A stretch of 64,000 nucleotides of DNA from Hyphomonadaceae bacterium (GCA_019753105.1 JAIELJ010000014.1:124001-188000); one strand, 5' to 3'. Positions 18,899 to 28,845 are shown, numbered from the stretch's first letter. The notes: generated by a model from the letters alone, not told the origin. Program-made: numbers and translations.

Positions 18899-20128
18899 AT
18901 GAGCGCCGATGCCGAAAATGAGTCCGGCAAGACGAAACGCTACGCCCAGACGCGCGAGCGGATCGTGGAGGCCGCGTCGGTTTCGATCAATGAACTCGGC
19001 GTCAAAGGCATGACGTTCGCCGATGTCGGCCAGCGCGTCGATCTCAACACCACCAGCATAACCTATTACTTCAAGCGCAAGGAGCTGCTCGCGGAAGCGG
19101 CGCTGGCGCGGTCGATCGATCTGTTCGAAGCGGCGGTTCAAGAAGCGGCGCGCGAAGCTGATCCGCGCGCCCGTGTATCGGCCTATCTGCGGATCAATCT
19201 GGAGGAGTGGGCGCGAGTCCGCCGGCGCGAGGAGAAGCCCAGAGCGCGTCTCTCAGATATTCGCGCCATGACTGATCCGATGCGCGCGCGTCTGATCGAG
19301 CGCTGGACCGATGTCTTCCGCGCCTTGCGCGAAACTTTGTTTGGCCCAGCGCATACGCCTGACGAGAAAGCGCTGCGAACGACGCGCGCGGCTGTGTTGG
19401 CGGAGGCGATCTTCTGGTTGCCGGCTTGGCTCAACGCTTATTCCGTCAGCGACTTTCCGCGCGTGCATCGGCGTCTCTTCGAAATCTTCGAGAACGGGCT
19501 GGCGCTGCACGAATGGCGTCCGCGGGCTTTGCTGGTTAGCGATGGCGAGGCCGATGGCGGCGCGGAGGCGTTTCTGCGCGCGGCAACGCGGCTGATCAAC
19601 ACGCACGGCTATCGCGGCGCCTCGGTGGAGCGCATCGCGGCTGAACTCGATGTGACCAAGGGCAGCTTCTACCATCACCTCGAAACCAAGGACGATCTTG
19701 TCATCGAGTGTTTCGAGCGCTCCTACGATCGTGTCTCGCGCGTGCAGGCGGCTGCGATCGCCAGCGGCGCGAATGCCTGTGAGATGCTCGCGGGCGCCAC
19801 CGCATCCTTGGTGGATCTGCAATTCTTCAGCGATTTTCCGCTGCTGCGCACGACAGCGTTGCAAGCTCTGCCAGCCGATGTGCGCCGCCACCGCGTGATT
19901 GAACGATCCGACCGCATGGCGCGGCGTTTTGCCGGCATGATCGCCGATGGCGTCAGCGAGGGCAGCGTGCGGGCTGTCGACCCGATGATTGCCAGTCAAG
20001 TGTTGATGGCTTCGATCAACAACGCCTACGAACTGCGCAGCTGGGCCTCACGGCTGACCCGCGAGAAAGCTGTGGCCTTTTATGCCTCGACTTTGATGAC
20101 GGGCCTTTTCGCCGATCCACCAGTTTGA
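18899..20128 (+). CDS. Tandem TetR regulator (two TetR modules in one protein)
   Basis: A 409-aa polypeptide with two consecutive TetR-type DNA-binding domains. The first (about residues 15-62) has RERIVEAASVSINELGVKGM and TTSITYYFKRKELL; the second (about 222-270) has AATRLINTHGYRGASVERIA and KGSFYHHLETKDDLV. Each is followed by its own ligand/dimer-type helical domain, so one chain could act as a built-in dimer or bind two operators. It is not a simple single-copy TetR (usual 190-220 aa). It lies 54 bp before an aldo/keto reductase gene in the same direction, a likely target. The inducer is unknown. Confidence 0.88.
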   Translation: MSADAENESGKTKRYAQTRERIVEAASVSINELGVKGMTFADVGQRVDLNTTSITYYFKRKELLAEAALARSIDLFEAAVQEAAREADPRARVSAYLRINLEEWARVRRREEKPRARLSDIRAMTDPMRARLIERWTDVFRALRETLFGPAHTPDEKALRTTRAAVLAEAIFWLPAWLNAYSVSDFPRVHRRLFEIFENGLALHEWRPRALLVSDGEADGGAEAFLRAATRLINTHGYRGASVERIAAELDVTKGSFYHHLETKDDLVIECFERSYDRVSRVQAAAIASGANACEMLAGATASLVDLQFFSDFPLLRTTALQALPADVRRHRVIERSDRMARRFAGMIADGVSEGSVRAVDPMIASQVLMASINNAYELRSWASRLTREKAVAFYASTLMTGLFADPPV

Positions 20129-20182
20129 TCGAACGCCTGGCAATGTCAGGGGCGCGCCCTATGTTCGGGGTAGAGGTGCTTC

Positions 20183-21121
20183 GTGGAAAAACGTGAGATC
20201 GGGAAGAGCGGCATTGCGATCACGCCGCTGATGCTGGGCGGCAATGTGTTTGGCTGGACGGCGGATGAGGCGGCGTCCTTTGCGGTGCTGGACGCGTTCG
20301 TCGATCAAGGTGGCGATGCGATCGACACGGCGGATGTGTACTCGGCTTGGGCGCCGGGTCACGAAGGCGGCGAGAGCGAGCGCGTCATCGGCAAATGGCT
20401 GAAGCAGAGCGGCAAGCGCAACCGCGTCGTCATCGGAACGAAAGTCGGGATGTGGCCGAAGCAGCTCGGCATAAAGCGCGATAACATTGTCGCCGCGTGC
20501 GAGGGCTCGTTGCAACGCCTCGGCATTGAAACCATCGATCTCTATTGGCTCCACCGCGACGATGAAGCGACGCACGCAGAAGAATACATCTCCGCGCTCG
20601 ATGAATTGGTGAAGGCAGGCAAGGTGCGCGCCATCGGCGCCTCAAACTTCAAACCGGACCGCTTCAGCGAAGCGCTCGCCGAAAGCGCCAAGAGCGGCAA
20701 GGCGCGGTTTGACGCGCAGCAGCCGGAATATCATTTGCTCAACCGCGAGATCGAAGCGGACCTGATGCCGCTATGCGCCAAGCAGGGCGTATCGTTACTG
20801 CCGTATTACGGGCTCGCGAGCGGTTATCTCACCGGCAAGTATCGTAGCGAGGCCGATAAAGCGAAGAGCCAGCGCGGCGGACGGATGGATAAGTACATGG
20901 CCGGCAAGGGGCCGGCCGTGCTGTTGGCGCTCGACGCGGTGGCGGCGCATCGTGGCGCGACGCCGGCTCAGATCGCGCTGGCTTGGATCATGTCCAAGCC
21001 TGCCATCGCCGCGCCGATCGCCAGTGCGACGCGCGTTGAGCAACTCACGGAGCTGATGGGCGCACTGCGTGTCACGCTTGATCGCGATGATATCGGCGCG
21101 CTGGACGCCGCAAGCGTCTGA
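20183..21121 (+). CDS. Aldo/keto reductase
   Basis: NADPH-dependent oxidoreductase with a TIM barrel. The catalytic tetrad is visible: Asp and Tyr in AIDTADVYSAW, Lys in VVIGTKVG and His in DLYWLHRDD. The cofactor region near the C-terminus (IASATRVEQLTEL) also fits. The length of 312 aa fits the YajO/YghZ-like branch. Starts at GTG with GAGGTG upstream. It follows the tandem TetR gene closely and may be its regulated partner. Substrate unknown. Confidence 0.9.
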   Translation: MEKREIGKSGIAITPLMLGGNVFGWTADEAASFAVLDAFVDQGGDAIDTADVYSAWAPGHEGGESERVIGKWLKQSGKRNRVVIGTKVGMWPKQLGIKRDNIVAACEGSLQRLGIETIDLYWLHRDDEATHAEEYISALDELVKAGKVRAIGASNFKPDRFSEALAESAKSGKARFDAQQPEYHLLNREIEADLMPLCAKQGVSLLPYYGLASGYLTGKYRSEADKAKSQRGGRMDKYMAGKGPAVLLALDAVAAHRGATPAQIALAWIMSKPAIAAPIASATRVEQLTELMGALRVTLDRDDIGALDAASV

Positions 21122-21210
21122 TGTTGGTCAATGCACGTTAGCGATGCTTGCTAATTGGTTCGCAACCGCGGTCAAGCACACTGATCGCGGGTAACGCGAA
21201 CGGGTGGGTC

Positions 21211-23931
21211 GTGCGCACGTATGCTTTGAACGCCGGAGCCAAGAAGGCGCGTCTCCGCGTACGCGCGCGCCGTCGCGCGGCGCCGGGCGCGGAAGTGGCC
21301 AATGAAACGGCGTTAACAGAGCCGAATTTGCTCGATGACGAAGCTGAGCTTGAGTTCGTCACGCCTGCCAGCGCGACGCCGCCGTTGATGCAGCTCAACG
21401 AGCTGCATGATGAGCCTGCAAACGATGCGCTAAGCATAAATGAAGACGAAGAGATGCCGTTCGACCCGCCGGACGAGGAGGACATTCTCGGTCTAACGGA
21501 GGAATTTGAGGACGAAGTTCTCGAAAGCGACGCGCCATTCGACGCACCTGACGATATCGAGGAAAGCTTCGGCGTAGCGCCGGTCACGCAGGCGCGCGAA
21601 TTGCCGACGATCGAGCTTGTTGAGGTCGTCTCGCCGGCAAAGCCGCAACCGATCACGCCGCCGCGTGTGATGGGTCCTAAGCTGGACACCGGGCCAAAGC
21701 GCGACGTGCCGGTTCCGCCGATCGTTATTCAAACCAATTGGGACCGGCCGGAGAGTGGTGCGGCGTTGGCCGCTTTCGCAGCCGATAAGCGCCTTGCGCG
21801 CGCGGAGATCGCGATAGAGCGCGGCGGCGCCGATGGCGCGATGGCCGCGATCGAGAGCGGCGTGCAGCCGGACCTTCTCATCATCGATAGCGATCTCGCT
21901 GGCGCGCAATTGGTTGAAAGCGTCGATCGCTTGCGTGGACGTTTGGGCAGCGGCGCAAAAATAATCATCGCCGGCGCGGTGAACGACATCGCTTTCATGC
22001 GGGCGCTCAATGCGCGTGGCGTCACCTATCTGATGTGTCCGCTGCGCGCCGACGAACTGACGCAGACGGTGTGTGGGCTTTACGCGGATGTCGATTGCGC
22101 GCGTGTGATCGCTGTGGTGGGTGCGCGCGGCGGCGTCGGCGCTTCGACGATTGCGCACAATCTGGCTTGGACCATCGCCGAGCGACTCGATGCGCCGACG
22201 GCCTTGGTCGACCTCGATATCGGCTTTGGGTCCGCCGCGGTGAGCTTCAAACTCGAACCCCAGGGTCACGTCACCGATTTGTTCGTTGCCGAACCAGCAG
22301 AAGATGTTCTCGATCGCGCTCTGACGCGCGCGCATGACAGGTTGCACATCGCTGCGGCGCCGGGCGCGCCCAATATGGGTGTGGCGCTGGAGAGCGCGGC
22401 GGTGAACGCGATGATCGCCCGCGTGCGCCGCACGAGCGCGTTTGTCATCCTTGATGTGCCGCATGTGTGGACATCTTGGGTGCGCGAAGTGCTGATTGCT
22501 GCGGACGAAGTGCTGCTGGTTGCAAGCCCCGATCTCGCCAGTCTGCGCAACACCGACAATCTGATGAAGCTCCTGCGTGTCCAGCGCGAAGCGCGGGCAG
22601 AGCCGGCGATAGCACTGACGATGACCGGCGTGCCGAAGCGGCCCGAGATTTCGCTGAAGGATTTCACCGAAGCGGTGTGCGCGGGGCCTGCGGTGACGTT
22701 CGCGTTTGAGCCGGATCTTTACGGTGATGCCGAGCAGAGCGGGCAGCTTGTATGCGTGACGTCGCCAAAATCGAAGGCGGCGCAAGCGATCGAAGTTCTA
22801 GCCTGCGGGTTCACCGGACGTAGCGTCGTTGAGCGCAAGACGAAGGCAAAGCGCGATGTGGTGGAGACGCCAGCGCCGCCGCCGCAAGAGGCGCCGCTTG
22901 AGCTCGAAGCAAAAGATGCTTTGCCAGCGCCGGAAACTCCCCGCGAACCTGAAGTGATCGCCCCGGCGGTCGAAGTGGCTCGCCAGGTGGAAGATGCGCG
23001 CGCGCAGCCCCCACAAGCACAGACGCCGGCGCCAAACGTTGAAGAGGATGGTCTCTCCGAGTTCGAGCGTGCTTACGTCGAAAAGGCGCGACGCAAGGCG
23101 TTGGCGGCGCTGGAATCGAAGCGCAGAACCAAACGCCGCGTTCGCCGCTCACGCACGATGGTCCGCTTCTTCGGCGTGGCCGCGGCAGCGAGCGCGCTCG
23201 GCGCAGTGACGCTGTGGTCCTCCGAGCAACGCACACAGCAAGCGCAGGCAGCGCCGCCACCGCAGGCGGAGAGTGTTGCACTGCCGGCGCCGCCGCCAGC
23301 CGACCCGTTCGCGGCGATGGAAGCCGACTACACGCAAGCGATGGCGATGCTGGCGCAGAACGATGCGCGCGGCCTTGCGTTGTTGACACGTACGGCGGAG
23401 GCGGGTCTGCCGCTCGCGCAGTATCGCTTGGCGAAGCTTTATGAGAGCGGCGACGGTGTCGAACTCGACCCGATGCGCGCGTTACAATGGACTGAGCGCG
23501 CGGCCGCGAGCGGCAATGTCCGCGCCATGCATGATCTCGGCTTCTACTACGCGCGCGGCGATGCTGCGACGTTGGATGAGACGGCGGCGTTCCGATGGTT
23601 CCGGCAGGCGGCGGAGTTTGGGTTGGCCGATAGCCAATACAATCTCGGCATTCTTTATCAGCAGGGCCGCGGCGTGAGCGCCGACATGGCCGAGGCGCTC
23701 TTCTGGTTCACGCTCGCCGCCGATCAGGGCGATGGCGCAGCGCAGCAGCGCTTGATTGATCTGGGCGCTGATCTCTCTGCGATCCACATCGAGCAAGCGC
23801 GAGCGCGGGCGGATGGCTTTACGCCGCGTGCGCCGAACACGCGCGCGAATGGTGATTGGACGCCGCGCAGCGCGACGTCGCCGGCGACGCCTCCAGAGGC
23901 GAGCGAGCCGGACGCTGCGACCGCTGATTAA
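21211..23931 (+). CDS. CpaE-like MinD/ParA ATPase fused to TM and Sel1 repeats
   Basis: A large (about 906 aa) modular protein. It has an acidic, Pro-rich N-terminal stretch and a pseudo-receiver domain (PDLLIIDSDLAGAQ, YLMCPLRADEL). Next comes a MinD/ParA ATPase with deviant Walker A GARGGVGAST near residue 305, followed by TALVDLDIGFG and FVILDVPHVW. A disordered linker and basic RRTKRRVRRSR cluster precede one membrane span, and at least three Sel1-like repeats follow (LAKLYESGDGV, LGFYYARGD, LGILYQQGRGV). The first half resembles CpaE, which places pilus or polarity machinery in Caulobacterales; Sel1 repeats act as peptidoglycan- or protein-binding scaffolds. GTG 21211 is preferred; a TTG at 21148 is also in frame. 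No cpa genes adjoin. Confidence 0.85.
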   Translation: MRTYALNAGAKKARLRVRARRRAAPGAEVANETALTEPNLLDDEAELEFVTPASATPPLMQLNELHDEPANDALSINEDEEMPFDPPDEEDILGLTEEFEDEVLESDAPFDAPDDIEESFGVAPVTQARELPTIELVEVVSPAKPQPITPPRVMGPKLDTGPKRDVPVPPIVIQTNWDRPESGAALAAFAADKRLARAEIAIERGGADGAMAAIESGVQPDLLIIDSDLAGAQLVESVDRLRGRLGSGAKIIIAGAVNDIAFMRALNARGVTYLMCPLRADELTQTVCGLYADVDCARVIAVVGARGGVGASTIAHNLAWTIAERLDAPTALVDLDIGFGSAAVSFKLEPQGHVTDLFVAEPAEDVLDRALTRAHDRLHIAAAPGAPNMGVALESAAVNAMIARVRRTSAFVILDVPHVWTSWVREVLIAADEVLLVASPDLASLRNTDNLMKLLRVQREARAEPAIALTMTGVPKRPEISLKDFTEAVCAGPAVTFAFEPDLYGDAEQSGQLVCVTSPKSKAAQAIEVLACGFTGRSVVERKTKAKRDVVETPAPPPQEAPLELEAKDALPAPETPREPEVIAPAVEVARQVEDARAQPPQAQTPAPNVEEDGLSEFERAYVEKARRKALAALESKRRTKRRVRRSRTMVRFFGVAAAASALGAVTLWSSEQRTQQAQAAPPPQAESVALPAPPPADPFAAMEADYTQAMAMLAQNDARGLALLTRTAEAGLPLAQYRLAKLYESGDGVELDPMRALQWTERAAASGNVRAMHDLGFYYARGDAATLDETAAFRWFRQAAEFGLADSQYNLGILYQQGRGVSADMAEALFWFTLAADQGDGAAQQRLIDLGADLSAIHIEQARARADGFTPRAPNTRANGDWTPRSATSPATPPEASEPDAATAD

Positions 23932-24906
23932 TCAGCGCCAGACAACGCGCAAATATTCGCGCAATTGCTTGAATGCGGAGCGGCCCATGCGGCGGCGCTG
24001 GCGGCTGACATGCAGCCGGCCGAGATCGGCGATGAGCGTTTGCGCATCACCGCCACTGAGGTCGCGGATACGCGCAGCCACCTGGGGACGCGACAGCACG
24101 GACGCGCAGAGGTCGAGCCGGCCGTACACGAATGAGAGCAGCGCGTGATTGATGGCGCGGTCTTGGCCCGCTTGCGTATCGACTTCGAGCAAGTCGGGGC
24201 GGCGAAAATAGAGCGCGTCGCCGTGAATGACTTCCGGCTCAGACAGCGGTGTTGAGCCGCCGCTCCAACGGTCCGGCTTTGCCTCGGAGCCGCGCCGCCA
24301 GGAATGCAGCTCCGGGAAACCGACAAGCATGAAGCCTTTGCCGCGCAATTCTGCGTCGATGTCGGCAAAGAGCGGCTGATCGATGTAGAGCGGGGCGAAC
24401 TCCACTTCGCTGCGGATGCAGAGCAGAGACTCGCCGACGAGCTTCGGCGCCGATTGCATCGCTTCCAGTTCAGCGCCCTGAATGTCGATCTTCATGAACG
24501 CGGCGTCGGTGAACGCGAAGCGGGTGGCCGCGTCGTCCAAGCGCTCAGTCGTCAGCGGGATTTGCTCATCCAAGATGAACCAATGATCGCGGGCGAATTG
24601 TTTTGCAAACTCGGTGTTGCCCTCAAGCAGGGAAGAGCAACCGCGCTTGCGATAGAGGTTGAGTGTACGCTGCTCGGCGGCGCGGCCAACGGCGGTCGGC
24701 ACATAGCGTAGCGCGCGATAGCCGAGCGTATCGGTCTTGGCGCTTTCATTGAGGCGCGCGCATTCGGTTTGATCCGGCTCGAAGCCAATGGCTTCGACGG
24801 CCGCGCCGACTGGCGCGAGATCATCGGAGAACCCGCCGCGCGCGCCGATATCGATGCCGACAAGGCGGCTGGCGGCGAGAAGGCGATCGAGTTGAGGACT
24901 GGACAT
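23932..24906 (-). CDS. FkbM-family SAM-dependent methyltransferase
   Basis: The SAM-binding region begins LVGIDIGARGGFSDDL, followed by AIGFEPDQTECARL, and the FkbM block FMKIDIQGAELEAMQ is present, ending with LCIRSEVEFAPLY. Such enzymes O-methylate sugars or polyketide-type hydroxyls. A C-terminal ~80 aa extension (after GDALYFRRPDLLEV) is helical and unassigned. The ATG at 24906 is used; a GTG two codons upstream is equally possible. Convergent with the CpaE-like gene, with stops adjacent. No sugar-biosynthesis genes lie next to it. Confidence 0.85.
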   Translation of the reverse strand: MSSPQLDRLLAASRLVGIDIGARGGFSDDLAPVGAAVEAIGFEPDQTECARLNESAKTDTLGYRALRYVPTAVGRAAEQRTLNLYRKRGCSSLLEGNTEFAKQFARDHWFILDEQIPLTTERLDDAATRFAFTDAAFMKIDIQGAELEAMQSAPKLVGESLLCIRSEVEFAPLYIDQPLFADIDAELRGKGFMLVGFPELHSWRRGSEAKPDRWSGGSTPLSEPEVIHGDALYFRRPDLLEVDTQAGQDRAINHALLSFVYGRLDLCASVLSRPQVAARIRDLSGGDAQTLIADLGRLHVSRQRRRMGRSAFKQLREYLRVVWR

Positions 24907-24991
24907 GCGCACCCGGATAGTAAGGCGCGCTCAATAGCAAGACGGCGGCGCCCTGGATAGCGCCGCCGCTTGAGCCGATTGCCGCGTTTGC

Positions 24992-25402
24992 TTAGCCGCG
25001 GGCGCGCCAGATCATCTCATTGACCTCGGCGGTGGCATTTTCTTGCGCGTCGCGGACGCATTCGCTGGTGCGCGTCGTGACGATGCCCCGGCTTTGGTAC
25101 TCCAGGTCGTTGCAGGCTTCGAGCGCCGTGGCGCGGATGCGCGCGCGGAGCTCTTCGACGTCGTCGTCGTGACGGAGATCGAGCCCGGCGAGCGAAACTG
25201 AGCGCGACGCGCGGATGGTCTCGATGCGCGCCCCGCTGGCGCTGCGTTCGGGGCTCACGGACGGCGCGATGACGATGACTTCGTCATCATAGGTTCCGTT
25301 GGCGTCGTAGTGATAGACGGCGTCGGGCTTGTCTTTGAGCTGGGCGAGGGCCGGGGTGGCGATGGCGGCGCTGGCGACGAGCAGGCAGGTTACGAATTTC
25401 AC
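24992..25402 (-). CDS. UrcA family exported protein
   Basis: A 136-aa secreted protein with a typical signal peptide (LLVASAAIATPALAQ). The mature domain has the UrcA pattern: SVSLAGLDLRHDDDVEELRARIRATALEACNDL followed by two cysteines, in EACND and SECVRDA, that may bond. UrcA proteins are common in alphaproteobacteria and poorly characterised. It starts at GTG with TGGAG upstream; that site is part of a stem-loop at 25414-25437. It lies just downstream of acs, so it may be read through from it. Confidence 0.85.
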   Translation of the reverse strand: MKFVTCLLVASAAIATPALAQLKDKPDAVYHYDANGTYDDEVIVIAPSVSPERSASGARIETIRASRSVSLAGLDLRHDDDVEELRARIRATALEACNDLEYQSRGIVTTRTSECVRDAQENATAEVNEMIWRARG

Positions 25403-25413
25403 GGGCGTGGACT

Positions 25414-25437
25414 CCAGGAAAAGAACGATCTTCCTGG
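25414..25437 (-). promoter_or_regulatory. Stem-loop overlapping the UrcA ribosome site
   Basis: Minus-strand CCAGGAA ... TTCCTGG: perfect 7-bp arms around a 10-nt loop, directly followed by AGTCC and the GTG start of UrcA. The GG of the predicted TGGAG ribosome site lies in the 3' arm, so pairing could lower UrcA translation or act as a weak processing site after acs. There is no U-run, so a plain terminator is less likely. Confidence 0.4.
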
Positions 25438-25471
25438 CAAAACGTGAGTCTCGGGATGCAGTTCCGGGAAC

Positions 25472-27418
25472 TCAGCCGCCGCGATTTGCGACGAGATCGT
25501 CCACCACGCTTGGATCCGCCAGCGTGCTCGTGTCACCCAGATTGCTGAGATCGTTCTCAGCGATCCTGCGCAGGATGCGGCGCATGATCTTACCGCTCCG
25601 CGTCTTCGGCAGGCCGGGCGCGAACTGGATGATGTCGGGCGTGGCTGTCGGGCCGATTTCGTGGCGGACGAAGTGTTTGAGTTCGTCTTTCAGCGCATCG
25701 CTCGCCTCGATGCCTTGCTTCAACGTGACGAAGCAATAGATGCCTTGGCCCTTGATGTCGTGCGGATAGCCGACGACGGCGGCTTCGGCGACTTTGGTGT
25801 CGGCGACCAACGCGCTTTCGATTTCCGCCGTGCCGATGCGGTGGCCGCTGACGTTCAGCACGTCATCGACGCGGCCAGTGATCCAATAATAATTGTCCTC
25901 ATCGCGGCGGCAGCCGTCGCCGGTAAAGTACATGCCGGGATAGGTGCGGAAGTAGGTGTCGAAGAAGCGCTGGTGATCGCCGTAAACGGTGCGCATCTGG
26001 CCAGGCCAGGAATCGAGCAACACAAGATTGCCGCTGGCAGCGCCTTCAAGGAACGCGCCTTTGTCATCGACGAGTGCGGGCTTGATGCCGAAGAAGGGTC
26101 GCGTCGCGGAGCCGGGCTTCATCGCCGTGGCGCCGGGGAGATTGGTGATGAGCGCGGCGCCCGTTTCAGTTTGCCACCACGTATCGACCACTGGGCAGCG
26201 CGAGTCGCCGACTGTGCGATAATACCAAAGCCAGGCTTCCGGATTGATCGGCTCACCAACCGTGCCGATGAGGCGCAAGCTTGCGCGCGATGTACGCTTC
26301 ACCGGCTCTTCGCCGTCGCGCATCAAAGCGCGGATGGCGGTGGGTGCGGTGTAGAAGATGTTAACCTGGTGTTTGTCGATGACTTCCCAGAAGCGCGAGA
26401 CGTTTGGATAGTTCGGCACGCCTTCGAAAATGAGCGTCGTCGCGCCATTCGCGAGCGGGCCGTAGACGATGTAGGAGTGGCCCGTGACCCAACCCACGTC
26501 AGCGGTGCACCAATAGATGTCGCCCGGATGATAATCGAAGACGTATTGATGCGTCATCGAGGCGTAGACGAGGTAGCCGCCGGTTGTGTGCAGCACACCC
26601 TTCGGTTTGCCGGTCGAGCCTGAAGTGTAGAGGATGAACAGCGGGTCTTCCGCGCTCATCGGCTCAGGTTCGCATTCAGCAGAGACGGTCGCCGCTTCAT
26701 CTTCATAGACGAAGTCGCGGCCTTCTTTCATCGGCACGCCGGCGCCAGTGCGCGTGATGACGAGAACGGTGCGCACATCTGTGGTGACGTGCGCATGCTC
26801 TAGCGCATCGTCGACGTTTTGCTTCAGCGGAATGATCTTGCCGCCGCGCACGCCTTCGTCGGCCGTAATTACGACTTGCGAGTCGCAGTCCTTGATGCGG
26901 CTGGCGAGACTCTCGGGCGAGAAGCCGCCGAATACGACCGAATGCACAGCGCCGATGCGCGAGCACGCAAGCATCGCGTACGCCGCTTCCGGGATCATCG
27001 GCATGTAAATGGTGACGCGATCGCCCTTCTTCACGTTGTGCTTCTTCAGCACGTTGGCGAAGCGGCAGACTTCGGCGTGGAGCTGATTGTATGTGATGCG
27101 CGCATCGTGCGCGGGATCGTCGCCCTCCCAGATGATCGCGACTTGGTCGCCGCGTTCGGCGAGGTGGCGATCGATGCAATTGGCGGAGACGTTCAAAACG
27201 CCGTCTTCGTACCAGCGGATGCGGAAATCGGCTTCGTTGAAGCTCGTGTCCTTCACCTTGGTGTAAGGCTTGATCCAATCGAGCCGCTGGCCATGCACGC
27301 CCCAGAACGCTTCCGGATCGGCGAGGGCGCTTGCGTGCATCGCGTGATATTTCACGTCATCGACATAGGCCTTCTTCGCCCATTCTTCGGGGACAGGGAT
27401 GACGACGGGATCGGACAT
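25472..27418 (-). CDS. acs: Acetyl-CoA synthetase (AMP-forming)
   Basis: Converts acetate, ATP and CoA to acetyl-CoA. From the ATG at 27418 (GAGGAAG upstream) the protein is 648 aa, the standard length. Diagnostic stretches: [15 protein letters not shown] (P-loop), [48 protein letters not shown], and the C-terminal [11 protein letters not shown] holding the lysine that is acetylated in regulated Acs enzymes. An upstream in-frame Met would add 25 residues without family support. The divergent neighbour is a ketoreductase gene. Confidence 0.96.
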   Translation of the reverse strand: MSDPVVIPVPEEWAKKAYVDDVKYHAMHASALADPEAFWGVHGQRLDWIKPYTKVKDTSFNEADFRIRWYEDGVLNVSANCIDRHLAERGDQVAIIWEGDDPAHDARITYNQLHAEVCRFANVLKKHNVKKGDRVTIYMPMIPEAAYAMLACSRIGAVHSVVFGGFSPESLASRIKDCDSQVVITADEGVRGGKIIPLKQNVDDALEHAHVTTDVRTVLVITRTGAGVPMKEGRDFVYEDEAATVSAECEPEPMSAEDPLFILYTSGSTGKPKGVLHTTGGYLVYASMTHQYVFDYHPGDIYWCTADVGWVTGHSYIVYGPLANGATTLIFEGVPNYPNVSRFWEVIDKHQVNIFYTAPTAIRALMRDGEEPVKRTSRASLRLIGTVGEPINPEAWLWYYRTVGDSRCPVVDTWWQTETGAALITNLPGATAMKPGSATRPFFGIKPALVDDKGAFLEGAASGNLVLLDSWPGQMRTVYGDHQRFFDTYFRTYPGMYFTGDGCRRDEDNYYWITGRVDDVLNVSGHRIGTAEIESALVADTKVAEAAVVGYPHDIKGQGIYCFVTLKQGIEASDALKDELKHFVRHEIGPTATPDIIQFAPGLPKTRSGKIMRRILRRIAENDLSNLGDTSTLADPSVVDDLVANRGG

Positions 27419-27547
27419 TGGCGCTTCCTCTTCGGCGGCAATTGTCGCCATGCCGTCGCGGAGCGCAAGCGCTGACGCTCGGACTGCATTCATTTCTCTG
27501 GCGGCGCGCCGGCTGAGTTTCTACACTCGGGCGAAAGAGGGCAGATC

Positions 27548-28333
27548 ATGATTGAAAACCTATTCTCGCTTAAGGGCCGCGTCGCTTTGGTGACGGGCGG
27601 GTCGCGCGGCATCGGCAAGATGATTGCGCGCGGCTATTTGGAGTCCGGCGCCAAGGTTTACATCTCGTCGCGGAAAGCTGACGCGTGCGATGAAGCGGCG
27701 GGCGAACTCTCGGCCTATGGGCCATGCATTCCGCTGCCGCAGGATGTTTCCACTGTCGCGGGCTGTCAGGCGCTGGCGGGTAAGATCAACGATCTCGAAA
27801 ACGGCAAGCTCGACATTCTCGTCAACAACGCGGGCGCGGCGTGGGCGGCCGCGTTCGAGGAGTTTCCGGAGAACGGCTGGGACAAGGTGATGGACTTGAA
27901 CGTCAAGTCGCCCTTCTTCCTGACGCAAGCTTTGCATGGTGCACTGAAGAGTGCGGCCAGCGCTGAGCGCCCTGCGAAAGTCATCAACATCGCCTCCATC
28001 GACGGCATCCGCCTCAATCCGTGGGAGACGTATTCGTACGCCGCGTCGAAGTCGGGGCTGCTCTATCTCACCAAGCGCATGGCCGCGCGGCTGATCAAGG
28101 ACAATATCGTCATGACCGCGATCGCGCCGGGGCCGTTTGCATCGGAGATGAACAAGGTCGCGCGCGATCACGCTGAAGCGGTCGCCGCGCGGACGCCAGC
28201 TGGGCGGATCGGGCGCGATGAGGATATGGCGGGCGCGGCGATTTTCTTGGCGTCGCGCGCGGGGGATTATGTTGTTGGGGATTCGATCGCGGTCGATGGC
28301 GGGATCGCGTATGCGAGTTTGCCGGAGATGTGA
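27548..28333 (+). CDS. SDR-family ketoreductase, RhlG-like
   Basis: NADPH-dependent short-chain dehydrogenase/reductase. Cofactor motif TGGSRGIGKMIARG, NNAG at LVNNAGAAW, catalytic Ser in INIASIDG, and YSYAASKSG (YxxxK). Over its length it resembles RhlG, the beta-ketoacyl reductase linked to rhamnolipid precursors in Pseudomonas (for example YLESGAKVYISSRKADAC and AYGPCIPLPQDVS). AGGGCAG precedes the ATG. It is divergent from acs and may act in fatty or short-chain acyl metabolism; the substrate is unproven. Confidence 0.88.
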   Translation: MIENLFSLKGRVALVTGGSRGIGKMIARGYLESGAKVYISSRKADACDEAAGELSAYGPCIPLPQDVSTVAGCQALAGKINDLENGKLDILVNNAGAAWAAAFEEFPENGWDKVMDLNVKSPFFLTQALHGALKSAASAERPAKVINIASIDGIRLNPWETYSYAASKSGLLYLTKRMAARLIKDNIVMTAIAPGPFASEMNKVARDHAEAVAARTPAGRIGRDEDMAGAAIFLASRAGDYVVGDSIAVDGGIAYASLPEM

Positions 28334-28401
28334 GCAAGGTTAGCTGTGCGTTAAGCGCGCGGATTAACGCGGTGTTGCTCTACCGGTGGTAGATTAGGGA
28401 C

Positions 28402-28845
28402 ATGGCTGACAAGTTGTGCCCGGGCGACGCCGCGACACCATCGCAGCTGCAGGTGCTTGCGGATGAATATCGGGCTGCAGCTAAGGTGCTCCTTGAGCAC
28501 CGTCGTCGCGGTGCGCCGCTATCCGACCAGCCGTTTCGCCTGACTGCAATTCATGCCGTCGAGCTTTATCTCAATGCATTCTTGCTCAGGTGCGGGCATT
28601 CGCCATCGCAAGTGCGGAAGCTGCAACACAATCTGTTCGCTCGCGCCGACCTTGCGCGCAAGGACGGCTTGACGCTTCGAAAGCGCACGATCGAACATCT
28701 GGAGAGTTTGAGTACCGCGCGAGAATATTTAGTTTCGCGCTATGCGCCCGAGCTCGCGAAGACGATGTCACAGCTCAATCGCCTGGAAGCAACGTTGGAC
28801 GAGGTCGCAGGCAAAGTCAGCAAGGCCGCCGTGATCGCGCGTTAA
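28402..28845 (+). CDS. Hypothetical helical protein, HEPN-like
   Basis: A 147-aa all-helical protein. The centre (FRLTAIHAVELYLNAFLLRCG, then KLQHNLFARADLARKDGLTL) resembles HEPN-type four-helix bundles, where an A-x-E-L-x-L helix and a later H-N-L segment occur. The canonical R-X4-H RNase motif is not clear, so nuclease activity is not claimed. No nucleotidyltransferase partner is next to it. It stands alone between the ketoreductase and the Lrp regulator. Confidence 0.6.
   Translation: MADKLCPGDAATPSQLQVLADEYRAAAKVLLEHRRRGAPLSDQPFRLTAIHAVELYLNAFLLRCGHSPSQVRKLQHNLFARADLARKDGLTLRKRTIEHLESLSTAREYLVSRYAPELAKTMSQLNRLEATLDEVAGKVSKAAVIAR

Noticed and set aside
21493-22785. Minus-strand frame (430 aa) in the CpaE-like gene
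   Set aside because: Lies opposite the ATPase motifs and is Arg/His-rich; shadow.
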